From Alphaproteobacteria bacterium UBA7314 (GTDB lineage Bacteria; Pseudomonadota; Alphaproteobacteria; MPNO01; UBA830): a DNA stretch of 26,756 nt. The stretch lies in the NCBI GenBank assembly GCA_002471575.1, contig DKQG01000013.1:1-26756 (forward strand). The letters run 5' to 3'. The position numbers and the translations under genes were made by a program. Position 1 is the first letter of the stretch; each line of letters begins with the position of its first letter. Positions 1 to 8,592 of the stretch are shown piece after piece. The notes under the pieces were generated by a model. The model searched no databases, was not told the DNA's origin, and saw only the letters and a program-made list of their open reading frames with translations.

Positions 1-285
1 ATCACGCCGGAGACCGACAAGACGACCCATTACTTTTGGGCCCAAGCGCATGATTTTCGTATCGACGAGCCGTGGGTCACCGATCTACTGGTCGCCAACG
101 TGCACGAGGCGTTCCTCGAAGATCTCTGGATCATTGGTCTGCAACAGGAAAACATTGACAGCGGCACCTCGCCGGAACGTGTCGACATCAATCACGACGG
201 CGGCGGCCTGCAGGCCATCCGCAACCTGAACGCGCTGATCGAGGAAGAAAACGACCCGAGGCCTACGGCGCAGGCGGCGGAGTAG
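1..285 (+). CDS. Rieske aromatic-ring oxygenase, VanA-like, C-terminal fragment (5' end outside window)
   Basis: Frame 1 is open from the window edge to a TAG at 283-285, giving about 94 residues. The fragment contains THYFWAQAH, then EDLWIIGLQQENID, then a DGGGLQA stretch. This order matches the C-terminal end of the catalytic subunit of vanillate O-demethylase-type Rieske non-haem iron oxygenases (family knowledge). These enzymes use electrons from a reductase to hydroxylate or demethylate aromatic acids in the cytoplasm. The Rieske centre and iron ligands would lie upstream of the window, so the substrate cannot be judged. The gene ends at a strong terminator shared with the convergent BI-1 gene. 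Confidence is good for the family and low for the substrate. Confidence 0.75.
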   Translation: MTPETDKTTHYFWAQAHDFRIDEPWVTDLLVANVHEAFLEDLWIIGLQQENIDSGTSPERVDINHDGGGLQAIRNLNALIEEENDPRPTAQAAE

Positions 286-290
286 CCACA

Positions 291-323
291 AAAAAAACCG
301 GGCCCTGCGAAGGGGCCCGGTTT
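291..323. terminator. Bidirectional intrinsic terminator between convergent genes
   Basis: An 11-bp perfect stem (AAACCGGGCCC at 295-305, GGGCCCGGTTT at 313-323) closes a 7-nt loop. Read on the minus strand, the hairpin is followed by seven T (A-run at 291-297), an ideal terminator for the BI-1 gene. On the plus strand the arm ends in TTTGATTT, weaker but serviceable for the oxygenase gene. The hairpin lies in the gap between the two convergent stop codons. Confidence 0.8.
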
Positions 324-346
324 GATTTACGTTCCGTTCGCTTTGC

Positions 347-1105
347 TCAGCGGCGGTCGCCGAAGAGATGCATAAGCATGATGAACAGGTTGATAAAGTC
401 GAGATAGAGCCGCAGCGCACCCGAAATGGCGAGTTTACCGGCCGTTTCTTCGTCCAAGTGCTCGGCATATTCGTTTTTGATATTCTGGGTGTCGTAGGCA
501 GTCAGGCCGACGAACACCAGCACGCCGATCACCGACACAGCGAACTGTAGCGCCGAGGAGTTGATAAAGATGTTCACGATGGAGGCGATGATGATGCCTA
601 TCAGCCCCATGAACAGGAACGATCCCCATCCAGAAAGGTCCTTCTTCGTGGTATAGGCCCAAAGGCTCATCCCCGCGAAGGTGCCGGCGGTGATGAAGAA
701 CACGCGGGCGACGCTGGCGCCGGTGAAGGCGATAAAGATTGTCGCCAGAGAGATACCCATCATCGCGGCGTAGATCCAGAACGTTATCTGCGCGGTCGAC
801 TGGCTCATTCTGTGGAGCCGAGCGCTGAGGAAGAACACCATGCCCAGTGGGGCCAGCATGACTACCCATTTTAACGGCGAACCAAACAGCGTGTTACCGA
901 GATTCGTCAGCGCCACGATCTGACCCGCGTCATTGGTGACGACGGACAACTGCGCGATGACGATGGCAAAAATGCCGGTTAGTGCTAGACCGGATGCCAT
1001 ATAATTGTATACCCGGAGCATATGCGCGCGGAGACCGGCGTCGAATTCCGCCTGGTCGATGGTGCGAGTGCCCGTATAGACCTGTTTTTCCGTACCGAAA
1101 GCCAT
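347..1105 (-). CDS. Bax inhibitor-1 (BI-1/YccA/YbhL) family inner-membrane protein
   Basis: The 252-residue protein starts MAFGTEKQVYTGTRT and then carries about seven hydrophobic segments from residue 35 to 245. Length, topology and the acidic stretch before the last helix fit the BI-1 family, whose bacterial members are inner-membrane proteins proposed to act as pH-gated Ca2+ leak channels or as modulators of FtsH (family knowledge). The ATG at 1103-1105 is preceded by GAAAGGGG at suitable spacing, which supports this start. A sigma70-like promoter lies 40-70 bases upstream and the terminator at 291-323 follows the stop, so it is probably a single-gene unit. The neighbours give no hint of a specific role. 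Confidence 0.88.
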   Translation of the reverse strand: MAFGTEKQVYTGTRTIDQAEFDAGLRAHMLRVYNYMASGLALTGIFAIVIAQLSVVTNDAGQIVALTNLGNTLFGSPLKWVVMLAPLGMVFFLSARLHRMSQSTAQITFWIYAAMMGISLATIFIAFTGASVARVFFITAGTFAGMSLWAYTTKKDLSGWGSFLFMGLIGIIIASIVNIFINSSALQFAVSVIGVLVFVGLTAYDTQNIKNEYAEHLDEETAGKLAISGALRLYLDFINLFIMLMHLFGDRR

Positions 1106-1146
1106 TTAAGACCCCTTTCAGACCCAAACGTTTAAACTTGATAAAG

Positions 1147-1175
1147 AGTATGGGATGTTATCGACCCGAAATCAA
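1147..1175 (-). promoter_or_regulatory. Predicted sigma70 promoter of the BI-1 gene
   Basis: On the minus strand TTGATT (1170-1175) and CATACT (1147-1152) are separated by exactly 17 bases. Each matches the consensus hexamer at four of six positions. The start codon lies about 35 bases beyond the expected transcription start, with a good ribosome binding site between. This is a prediction from the sequence only. Confidence 0.45.
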
Positions 1176-1236
1176 CTCGAACGCATTGGAATTATTGGGA
1201 TAGTGGACGGAAATTAACGTTGTACCGAATGCGTCG

Positions 1237-1254
1237 TTCCCGCGGCAGCGGGAA
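1237..1254 (-). terminator. Short GC-rich hairpin after the ybbP-like gene, possible weak terminator
   Basis: TTCCCGC (1237-1243) and GCGGGAA (1248-1254) form a 7-bp perfect stem with a GGCA loop, 20 bases past the permease stop codon. No T-run follows on either strand, so factor-independent termination is doubtful. It lies upstream of the BI-1 promoter and could separate the two units. Confidence 0.25.
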
Positions 1255-1273
1255 AGACAGCAACGTCCGCCTC

Positions 1274-3789
1274 CTACTCGTTGCGCAGCAGTGGCGCCGC
1301 CTTCTGGCCAAGTGCCCGCCAGGTTCCGTAAAAGCCAAGTATCAGCGTCACCGCAACGGCGATGATAACGGCAGAGACAACGTCAAGAAGATCGAACACG
1401 AAGTTGAAGCGCATGACCTCCGTCACCACCGCCCAGGCGGCGACCGAGCCGATGATCGAGGCCACGATCGCTGTTACTAGGCCGAGCAACCCGTATTCTA
1501 GCAGCAGGATGCTAATGATCCGCCGCCTTGTTGCCCCCAACACCTTGAGGACTGCCGAATCATACACCCGACGCCGGTGACCCGCAGCGATGGCGCCGGC
1601 CAGCACCAGGGTCCCGGCCACGATCGCGACGCCTGCCGTTAGCCGGATGGCAAGGCCAAGCCGGCCGAGGAAGGCGTCGACGGTTTCCAGTACATCGCGC
1701 ACACGGATAGTGGTGACATTGGGAAACCTGTCGGCGACGGCGCGCTCGATTCCTTCTTCTAGCGCCGGGTCGGCGTGCACTGTGGCAAGGTGGGTCTGGG
1801 GTGCCGCGTCTAGTGGGCCGGGGGAGAAGATAAATAGGAAGTTCATGCGTAGCGAGCCCCACTGCACATCGCGAAGGCTGGCGATTTCGCCAGTGATGTT
1901 GCGGCCGAGGATATTGATGGTGATCGTGTCGCCGATCCAAAGACCGAGCGCGGCTGCATTGCGCGCCGGCATGGAGACAAGCGGCTTGCCGCTGTAATCT
2001 GCAGGCCACCATTCCCCCGCGACGATGGTCTCGCTGTCCGGCAGCTCGTGCGCCCAGGTGACACCCCGGTCGCCGCGCAGGATCCAACGGCCGTCCTCTG
2101 AGACGTTTTCCGGTTTGGCGGTTTCGCCGTTCAGGCGTGTCACGCGGCCGCGCAGCATCGGCGTCCGGCGGAGTTCGCGAAAACCGTTCACTCCGGCGAC
2201 CGTGGCCTCGAAGTCGTCGACCTGATCGTTCTGAATATCGATGAAGAAATATCCCGGCGCCCGCTCGGGCAGTGACTTAGTTATCTGATTTCCCAAGTTG
2301 GCTTCGATCAGCGCCACGGTGACCAGCACGGTCAGCCCTAACCCGAGTGACATCACGACGCTGCCTGTCGGCGCACCGGGTCGATGTAGATTGGCTAGCG
2401 CGAGCCGGAGACCCGTTCCGCCGGATCCGCCGATGGATTTTGCGGCGCGGGCGACCAGTAGGCCGGCAGTGGCAAACAAGACCATGGCGCCCATGGCACC
2501 TGTCACGAACCACTGGGCGATGACTGAACTGTGCGCGGTCCCGATGGCCAGTGCCGCCAAAGCCGCCAACAGGAAAATCGTCGCGAGCCCAAAAGGCCAG
2601 CGCGGTATGCCCCGAAATCGGGCAATGGAATCGCGGAACAAGCCTGCCGCCGGCAGGTCGCATGCCTGCGCGATCGGCCAGATCGAGAACGCTAGTGCCG
2701 TCAGAAAGCCGAACGACGTTGCCAGTGCGAGCGGCTCCCAGTAGACGTCTATCCGCGACACGATCGGCAATACATCGTGCAACATGTCACCCGCCACGAC
2801 CGGCGCGACGCCGCCGATCAGAAGTCCGATAGCAATGCCGGCCATGGCCATGATCATGACCTGCACCAAGTATGCGCCGAATATCAGGCCTGACGACGCG
2901 CCGACGCATTTCAGCGTGGCAATGGTCTCAATCTTGCCCGACAGGAAATCGCGCACGGCATTGCTGACCCCGACGCCGCCAACCAGCAGCGCGGTCAGTC
3001 CTACCAGCGTCATGAACAAGGTCGTTCGGTCGATAAAGCGCTTGATGACGGGCGAGGCATTGGTGCGGTCGCGTACGACCCACAGCGCGTCGGGAAACGC
3101 TTCCTGTAGATCGGATTTCCACGTTTCAAGGCTGCTGCCGTACTTCAATCCAACGCGATAGAAATACCAGACTTGGCTACCCGGCTGGACAAGTCCACTT
3201 TCAGGTAGCGATGCCGTCGACGCCATAAAGCGTGGCCCGATCTGTAGGGCGCGGGCGCCGGACACACGGTCGGGTTCTATATTGATGGTGCCCCGTATCT
3301 GATAAGTGGCATCGCCCAGCTTCAACGTACCGCCCAGCTCGATCCCGAGCCGCGTCAGCAAAGCGGTATCTGCCACCGCACCCCAGACCCCGTCACGTTT
3401 CGCGAACAGGTCAGCGTTGCTGGTGGGGGGGGAGATTTCAAGCTTGCCGTATAACGGATAGGCATCGTCGACCATCTTCATTTCGACCAGCGAGCGTTTG
3501 TCGAGGTTGCTGGCACGGGCCATGGATCGCAGGTAGACGATGCGGGAAACATTGCCGCTTCCATCCAGCCAGGCGCGTTGCTCCGGCGTTATGTCCTTGT
3601 AGGTGACACGCAACGCCGCATCGCCACCCAGCAGGATGGCGCCGTCTTTTTCCAGTCCGCCGATCACCGACGAGGCGATAGAACCGACCGCGGCGATGGC
3701 CCCCACCCCCAGCGACAGGCACGCCAAGAACACACGGAAACCGCGCAGTCCGCCTCGCAGTTCGCGGCGCGCGATGCGCCACGCGTTCG

Positions 3790-3793
<4 letters not shown>
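1274..3793 (-). CDS. ybbP: FtsX-like ABC transporter permease, YbbP type
   Basis: The product is 839 residues from the ATG at 3791-3793. The frame is open further upstream, but this start overlaps the stop of the ATPase gene as ATGA and begins MTNAWRIARRELRGG, typical of the family. Visible parts are an N-terminal membrane helix (about 20-45), a large periplasmic region, a central membrane cluster (about 255-410), a second helical and periplasmic section, and three C-terminal helices (about 725-835) of the FtsX/MacB kind. YbbP proteins pair with YbbA ATPases; their substrate is unsettled, with lipid-related export suggested by the link to the tesA esterase. The same ybbAP/tesA divergent order is known from E. 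coli. The gene is probably translationally coupled to ybbA. Confidence 0.87.
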
Positions 3794-4464
<671 letters not shown>

Positions 4465-4523
4465 GAGTTCCCTTTTGCCGCTATCGACTGTCATATATCT
4501 CGCCAAGAGTTGGGCCAAGTTGG

Positions 4524-4531
4524 ATTATACT
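4524..4531. promoter_or_regulatory. Overlapping divergent -10 elements between ybbA and the tesA-like gene
   Basis: On the minus strand 4524-4529 reads TATAAT, a perfect -10 hexamer pointing at ybbA (start 4464). On the plus strand 4526-4531 reads TATACT, a five-of-six match pointing at the esterase gene. The two share four bases. No convincing -35 hexamer is visible at 16-18 bases on either side, so strength is uncertain. Confidence 0.35.
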
Positions 4532-4543
4532 CACCGATATAAC

Positions 4544-5179
4544 TTGTTTGCGCGGGTTCTCAAGCGCTGGATTGTCACAGCCGTTACGTTGCTGATCAGC
4601 AGTACGGCGGTATATTCGGGTACCGCGCCGCGCCTGATGATACTGGGCGATAGCCTCACCGCCGGATACGGCCTGCCGCAGAACCAGGCCTTTCCGGTGC
4701 AGCTTGAAGCAGCGCTTCGGGCGAGAGGAAACGCCGTTACGGTGATCAATGCAGGCGTGTCTGGCGATACCACGGCGGGGGGGCTGGCACGGCTGGATTG
4801 GGCACTGGCATCGCAACCGACACATGTGTTGGTTGAGCTCGGCGCCAATGACATGCTGCGGGCAGTCGATCCCGATGTGACCCGAAAGCACCTGGACGCG
4901 ATTATTGAAAAACTGAAATCACGTGGGATTAAGGTGATGCTGGCGGGCATGTATGCGACGCCCAATCTCGGCAAACTCTATACCGACAACTTTCGCGCCT
5001 TGTTTACGGATTTGTCCCAAAAACACGCCGTTATGCTGTATCCGTTCTTTCTCTCCGGGGTTGCGGCCGTTCCCCGTCTGAACCTCGAAGACGGCATGCA
5101 CCCTAACGGGAGTGGCGTGGCTGTCATCGTCGAACGCATGCTGCCATCGATCGAAAAATTTCTGGGCGACAAGGAGTAG
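4544..5179 (+). CDS. tesA: SGNH/GDSL arylesterase / lysophospholipase, TesA-like, exported
   Basis: All SGNH-hydrolase blocks are present in order: GDSLTAGYG with nucleophile Ser, GVSGDTTAGG with oxyanion Gly, GANDML with Asn, and DGMHPNGSG with the Asp/His pair near the C-terminus. TesA-type enzymes hydrolyse acyl esters, lysophospholipids and thioesters in the periplasm. With a TTG start at 4544 the protein has 211 residues and opens with a basic segment and a hydrophobic helix ending before GTAPRL, a plausible signal peptide. An in-frame ATG at 4463 would add 27 residues, but it lies on top of the ybbA start and reads through the ybbA promoter, so I prefer the shorter form; neither start has a clear ribosome binding site. 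The FIST gene follows after 3 bases. Confidence 0.85.
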   Translation: MFARVLKRWIVTAVTLLISSTAVYSGTAPRLMILGDSLTAGYGLPQNQAFPVQLEAALRARGNAVTVINAGVSGDTTAGGLARLDWALASQPTHVLVELGANDMLRAVDPDVTRKHLDAIIEKLKSRGIKVMLAGMYATPNLGKLYTDNFRALFTDLSQKHAVMLYPFFLSGVAAVPRLNLEDGMHPNGSGVAVIVERMLPSIEKFLGDKE

Positions 5180-5182
5180 ACC

Positions 5183-6313
5183 ATGGAAACCGCCACGCAG
5201 ACGTTCCGTTCCGGCCATGCGTCCGACGCCGACTGGGAGACGCTGACAGCGTCGTGCCTGACCCAGATCGGCAACATTCCTGCAGGCGCCAATCTCGGGT
5301 TTGTTTATGTCTCGGATACGCTGGACGAGGATCTGCCGCTAATCGCCGACCGGCTGCGTAAAGATACCGGCGTCGATCACTGGGTCGGCACGGTCGGGTT
5401 CGGGGTCATGGTCGGCGGCCGGGAATATTTCGACACCCCTGCCATGGTTGTATTGGTCGGCGCGCTGGACGAAGACGCTTTTCGCGTCATGTCCACCATC
5501 GACACGCCTGGTGATCCGCTGCCTGATGAAGTCATGGACTGGGTTGCGCGCAGAAATCCGATGCTCGGTGTCGTCCATGCCGATCCGCGCAATGCCTATG
5601 TCGGCGATATCCTGAACTCGATTACCGACGATACGGAGGCGTTTCTGGTCGGGGGGCTGACCGCATCCCGGGGCAAGCAGGGTCAGATCGCGGATGGGCT
5701 GACGGAGGGTGGCGTGTCCGGCGTTCTATTCGCCGAAGACGTCGGCGTGACCACTGGGTTAAGCCAGGGTTGTTCGCCGGTCGGCGAGATTCACGAGGTG
5801 ACGAAGGCGAAAGACAACATCCTGTTCGAACTCGACGGCAAGCCCGCGCTGGATGTGTTCAAGGAAGATATCGGCGATGTGCTGGCCCGTAATCTTGAAC
5901 GGGTCGGTGGATATATCCATGCCGCGCTGCCGATCTCCGGCGAAGACAGTGGCGACTACCTGGTGCGCAACGTGGTCGGAGTTGATCCCGACAACAAGCT
6001 GGTCGCTATCGGCGAACGTATTTCCGCAGGCGACCGGGTCATGTTCGTCCGCCGCGACGGGCCGTCGGCGATGGAGGATCTGCACCGCATGCTGGCCGAC
6101 GTGATCTCGCGTTCGAACGGCACACCCAAGGCGGCGCTTTACTATTCCTGTGTCGCCCGCGGCCCCAACCTGTTCGGCCCGGACTCCGAGGAATTGAAGG
6201 CGGTACAGCGCGCGCTTGGCGACGAGGTGCCGGTGGTCGGCTTCTTCGCCAACGGCGAAATCTCGAAGAACCGGCTGTACGGCTATACCGGCGTATTGAC
6301 CCTGATAGGTTAG
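5183..6313 (+). CDS. FIST-domain protein (FIST-N plus FIST-C), putative small-ligand sensor
   Basis: The 376-residue soluble protein starts at the ATG preceded by AAGGAG, which overlaps the tail of the esterase gene. The N-terminal half (about 15-210) contains GFVYVSD, GTVGFGV and the FLVGGLTASRG segment. The C-terminal half (about 220-370) contains ALPISGEDSGDYLVRN and ends with PVVGFFANGEI and YTGVLTLIG, characteristic of FIST-N and FIST-C (family knowledge). FIST domains are proposed to bind small ligands such as amino acids in signalling. Here the pair stands alone, with no kinase, cyclase or chemotaxis output domain in the same protein or next to it. No membrane segment is visible. The ligand is unknown. 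Confidence 0.85.
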   Translation: METATQTFRSGHASDADWETLTASCLTQIGNIPAGANLGFVYVSDTLDEDLPLIADRLRKDTGVDHWVGTVGFGVMVGGREYFDTPAMVVLVGALDEDAFRVMSTIDTPGDPLPDEVMDWVARRNPMLGVVHADPRNAYVGDILNSITDDTEAFLVGGLTASRGKQGQIADGLTEGGVSGVLFAEDVGVTTGLSQGCSPVGEIHEVTKAKDNILFELDGKPALDVFKEDIGDVLARNLERVGGYIHAALPISGEDSGDYLVRNVVGVDPDNKLVAIGERISAGDRVMFVRRDGPSAMEDLHRMLADVISRSNGTPKAALYYSCVARGPNLFGPDSEELKAVQRALGDEVPVVGFFANGEISKNRLYGYTGVLTLIG

Positions 6314-6344
6314 AGCACCCGGTCTTTTTGTTCTGGGCTTCCCA

Positions 6345-6884
6345 ATGATCCGTCTGTTCACCGCCTTGTCGATCCCGAGAGATCTGCGCCTGCGCCTTGC
6401 CGCGTTGGGCAGCGGCATTGACGGCGCGCGCTGGGTTGATGCCGGTAATCTGCACATCACCCTGTGTTTTATCGGCGACGTATCCGAGCCGGTGGCCGAT
6501 GAGGTTTTCCACGCGCTCGAAGCGGTCCGGGGAACGCCGGTTCCGGTTCGCCTCGGCGCCGCCGGGCAGTTTGCCAGCCGGGGGCGGGCGCGGGCGGTTT
6601 GGGTCGGCGTGGAAAAAACCCCCGAGTTATCGCTTCTGCACGACAAGATCGCCCAGGCACTGATCCGTACCGGCTTGCCGCCGGAGGGTCGGAAATATAC
6701 GCCGCATGTTACCATCGGCCGGCTGAGAGGTGCGCGGCCCAACCATGTGCTCAACTGGCTGGAGGCGAACGGCGCGTTCTTCGCACCGGTGTTCGAGGCA
6801 CCATCGTTCATGCTCTATGAAAGCCGGCTGGGGCGCAGCGGCCCCGATTACGCGCTGCTGGCGAAATTTCCTTTGACGGTCTAG
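6345..6884 (+). CDS. thpR: RNA 2',3'-cyclic phosphodiesterase (2'-5' RNA ligase family)
   Basis: The 179-residue protein has the two HxTx motifs of the 2H phosphoesterase superfamily: HITL (37-40) and HVTI (121-124). ThpR (LigT) enzymes hydrolyse 2',3'-cyclic phosphates on RNA ends and can join 2'-5' ends in vitro; they act in the cytoplasm. The opening MIRLFTALSIP and the overall length fit the family closely. No clear ribosome binding site precedes the ATG, which lies 31 bases after the FIST stop, so the two may be co-transcribed. The TAG stop is interleaved with the stop of the decayed reading frame on the opposite strand (GGTCTAGACC). Confidence 0.92.
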   Translation: MIRLFTALSIPRDLRLRLAALGSGIDGARWVDAGNLHITLCFIGDVSEPVADEVFHALEAVRGTPVPVRLGAAGQFASRGRARAVWVGVEKTPELSLLHDKIAQALIRTGLPPEGRKYTPHVTIGRLRGARPNHVLNWLEANGAFFAPVFEAPSFMLYESRLGRSGPDYALLAKFPLTV

Positions 6885-7245
6885 ACCCGCAGCTCTTCGA
6901 ATATCCTGCAGAACTTCCGTTCGAGGCCCTCGCGGGTATAGCGCCCAGCCCCAGGGCGGCTTCGTTATACGCCGCACCCATTAAGATTGATCAGTTCTTC
7001 GAGCGGCATGTCATGGAGTGCGCGCGCCTCGAGGCTGATCCAAAGGCCTTCGAGCGGGGTGGCAGTGGCACAGGCATCGCCGATCACGCGTCAGGTTGCC
7101 CAGCCGAGCGCCGCAGGGCCGTCAAAGAAACCGATACGGTTCGTGTCCGAATCGGTAGTGGCATCGAGTAATGCCCGGGATATCGCCATCGGCGGAATTC
7201 GCTGCACAATATGCCGACGGGGCGTCAGCACAGAACGGTTTGCCG
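6881..7245 (-). pseudogene. Decayed coding remnant, possibly the 3' end of a glycosyltransferase-like gene
   Basis: Read on the minus strand, this stretch has protein-like segments broken by lesions. They are MAISRALLDATTDSDTNR followed by FFDGPAALGWAT, then a TGA (7091-7093), then ATPLEGLWISLEARALHD and MPLEELI. After that, MGAAYNEAALGLG lies in another frame where the original frame meets a TAA at 6965-6967. Finally RYTREGLERKFCRIFEEL ends at a TAG overlapping the thpR stop. The end segments loosely resemble the C-terminus of GT4 glycosyltransferases, but this is inference and may be wrong. No intact gene could be made here without undoing one stop and two compensating shifts. It lies directly after the GST gene. 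Sequencing error is an alternative explanation. Confidence 0.4.
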
Positions 7246-7845
7246 TCAGTCCGAAGGGCGGCTGTCGGCGAAGGCCGGGTGGGTGGCATTGAATACCTCC
7301 AGCCACGCTACCAGCGCGGGGAATTCCGGCCGCCAGTCGTACTGTTTGCGGAAATCCATATACTCCAGCGCGCAGGCAAGGCCGATACCGCCGACCGTCA
7401 GCAGATCGATCGCCGGCGGCGCGTCCGACATCGCTGCGAGCGCGCGCTGGATCTTGCCGCGCTGGAAATCGAGCCAGGGTTCGTAGGGCTCCTGGTCGGG
7501 CCGGTAACGGCCTTCGTATGTGACCAGGAGGGCGGCCTCCAGTATGCCATCCGCCATCGCGGCTTCGCGAAGCGCGTTAAACCGCGGGCCGGTGTCGGTG
7601 GGGATGATCTTACCACCGCCGGCGAGGGTGTCGAGATACTCTAGGATTACACGGCTGTCGAAAAGTGCATCGCCGTCGTCGCGCACCAGCGCCGGGACTT
7701 TCGCCAACGGGTTGAGGCTTCGAATATGATCTTCGCTGTCCGGATCGCCGATGTCGATCCGGCCGGATAGGCCGAGATGGGCGATGGCGAACGTGCCCTT
7801 TCGTCCGAACGGGGACGGACCGCGCATCAAAAGTTTCATGGTCAT
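7246..7845 (-). CDS. Glutathione S-transferase family protein
   Basis: The product is 199 residues. The N-terminal thioredoxin-like domain (about 1-78) begins MKLLMRGPSPFGRK, has the cis-Pro segment AKVPALV and ends with DSRVILEYLD, where the Ser-Arg pair would contact the gamma-glutamyl group of glutathione. The rest (about 85-195) is the all-helical GST domain with a D near GGIGLACALEY. It resembles the small YibF-like GSTs whose substrate is unknown. The ATG at 7843-7845 has GGAGA upstream; an ATG two codons later is also possible. It faces away from the MarR-type gene across about 140 bases and is followed directly by the decayed region. Confidence 0.85.
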   Translation of the reverse strand: MTMKLLMRGPSPFGRKGTFAIAHLGLSGRIDIGDPDSEDHIRSLNPLAKVPALVRDDGDALFDSRVILEYLDTLAGGGKIIPTDTGPRFNALREAAMADGILEAALLVTYEGRYRPDQEPYEPWLDFQRGKIQRALAAMSDAPPAIDLLTVGGIGLACALEYMDFRKQYDWRPEFPALVAWLEVFNATHPAFADSRPSD

Positions 7846-7987
7846 GGGACGTTCTCCGGCTGCAAACTACTGTGCCCTCTTTTCCGTTGGCTCGTCGCGA
7901 TGGTCAAGCACAGGTTGATTCGTGCTAGACTCAATCCGCTTCCGAAATGAATTGCAGGCGTCCTGCGCCGGAATACAAACCCGCGAT

Positions 7988-8386
7988 ATGCCCGTTTACC
8001 TTAACCAGGATGATGCGCTTTCTCTTTGGCGCGACGCGCTGAGCGCCAGCGTCCGGGGCGACGGCCCGGATTTGTCGGCGCGGCAGATGTCGATCCTGCT
8101 GACGGTCTACACGCTGCAGCCGCCGCACACTGTGCGCGGCCTTTCGGAATCCCTGAATATCTCCAAACCGGCTATTTCCCGCGCCCTCGACCGGCTCGAA
8201 CAGCTCGGTTACATCCGCCGCCGGCGCGACGATTACGACCGCCGCAGCGTTCTGGTACAGCGCACCGTAAAGGGCGCGGTGTTTTTGTCAGAATTCGCCG
8301 AGCAGGTGTCGGAAGCGGGCCGCGAGCTGGACAGCCCCACCCCTTTCGAAGCCGGTGTCCCGCAGGCCGACGACACGGTTTTCTGA
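7988..8386 (+). CDS. MarR-type winged-helix transcriptional regulator
   Basis: With the ATG at 7988 the protein has 132 residues. A GTG at 7922 would add 22 residues that look unlike the family, so the later start is chosen. The centre carries a winged helix: LSARQMSILLTVYTL, then the recognition region SLNISKPAISRALDRLEQ and the wing YIRRRRDDYDRRSVLVQRT. The pattern of a MarR DNA-binding domain with DRR in the wing is clear. The first helix is short and the C-terminal dimer helix ends early, which is usual for this alphaproteobacterial subgroup. Its target and ligand are not evident; the divergent GST gene is a candidate target. Confidence 0.82.
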   Translation: MPVYLNQDDALSLWRDALSASVRGDGPDLSARQMSILLTVYTLQPPHTVRGLSESLNISKPAISRALDRLEQLGYIRRRRDDYDRRSVLVQRTVKGAVFLSEFAEQVSEAGRELDSPTPFEAGVPQADDTVF

Positions 8387-8592
8387 GCCGTCCCTTCGGC
8401 CACGCTGGACTGAGCTAAGCTGATCGAACGAGAACAGGACATGATCAAACTGTTTGTCCTCGCCATGCGCAAAGATATTCCCGCCTCTAGGGCGTAGGAG
8501 ACACTCTTGGCCTGTCCGACGTTTTAGTTGGACGTGAAGAACATGTTCTGAGGAGGGTTCCGGATGTTTGAAGCAGAGACCGCGCTACAGTG
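8387..8592. other. Intergenic stretch between the MarR-type gene and yejF
   Basis: No convincing gene is present. It holds a 7-bp stem with one G-T pair (GTCCGAC at 8514-8520, GTTGGAC at 8527-8533) and a 12-bp perfect palindrome AGAACATGTTCT (8538-8549). An AGGAGGG precedes an ATG at 8564 that opens only a 20-codon frame running into the yejF 3' end. An 18-codon frame starts at 8441. Neither tiny frame is supported as a gene. No T-run terminator for yejF is seen. Confidence 0.4.

Noticed and set aside
8441..8497. 18-codon frame MIKLFVLAMRKDIPASRA
   Set aside because: It is too short to judge, with no recognised family and no evidence beyond an AGGAC before the ATG.
8545..8560. Possible alphaproteobacterial LexA box (GTTC-N-GTTC)
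   Set aside because: The spacer is eight bases rather than the required seven.
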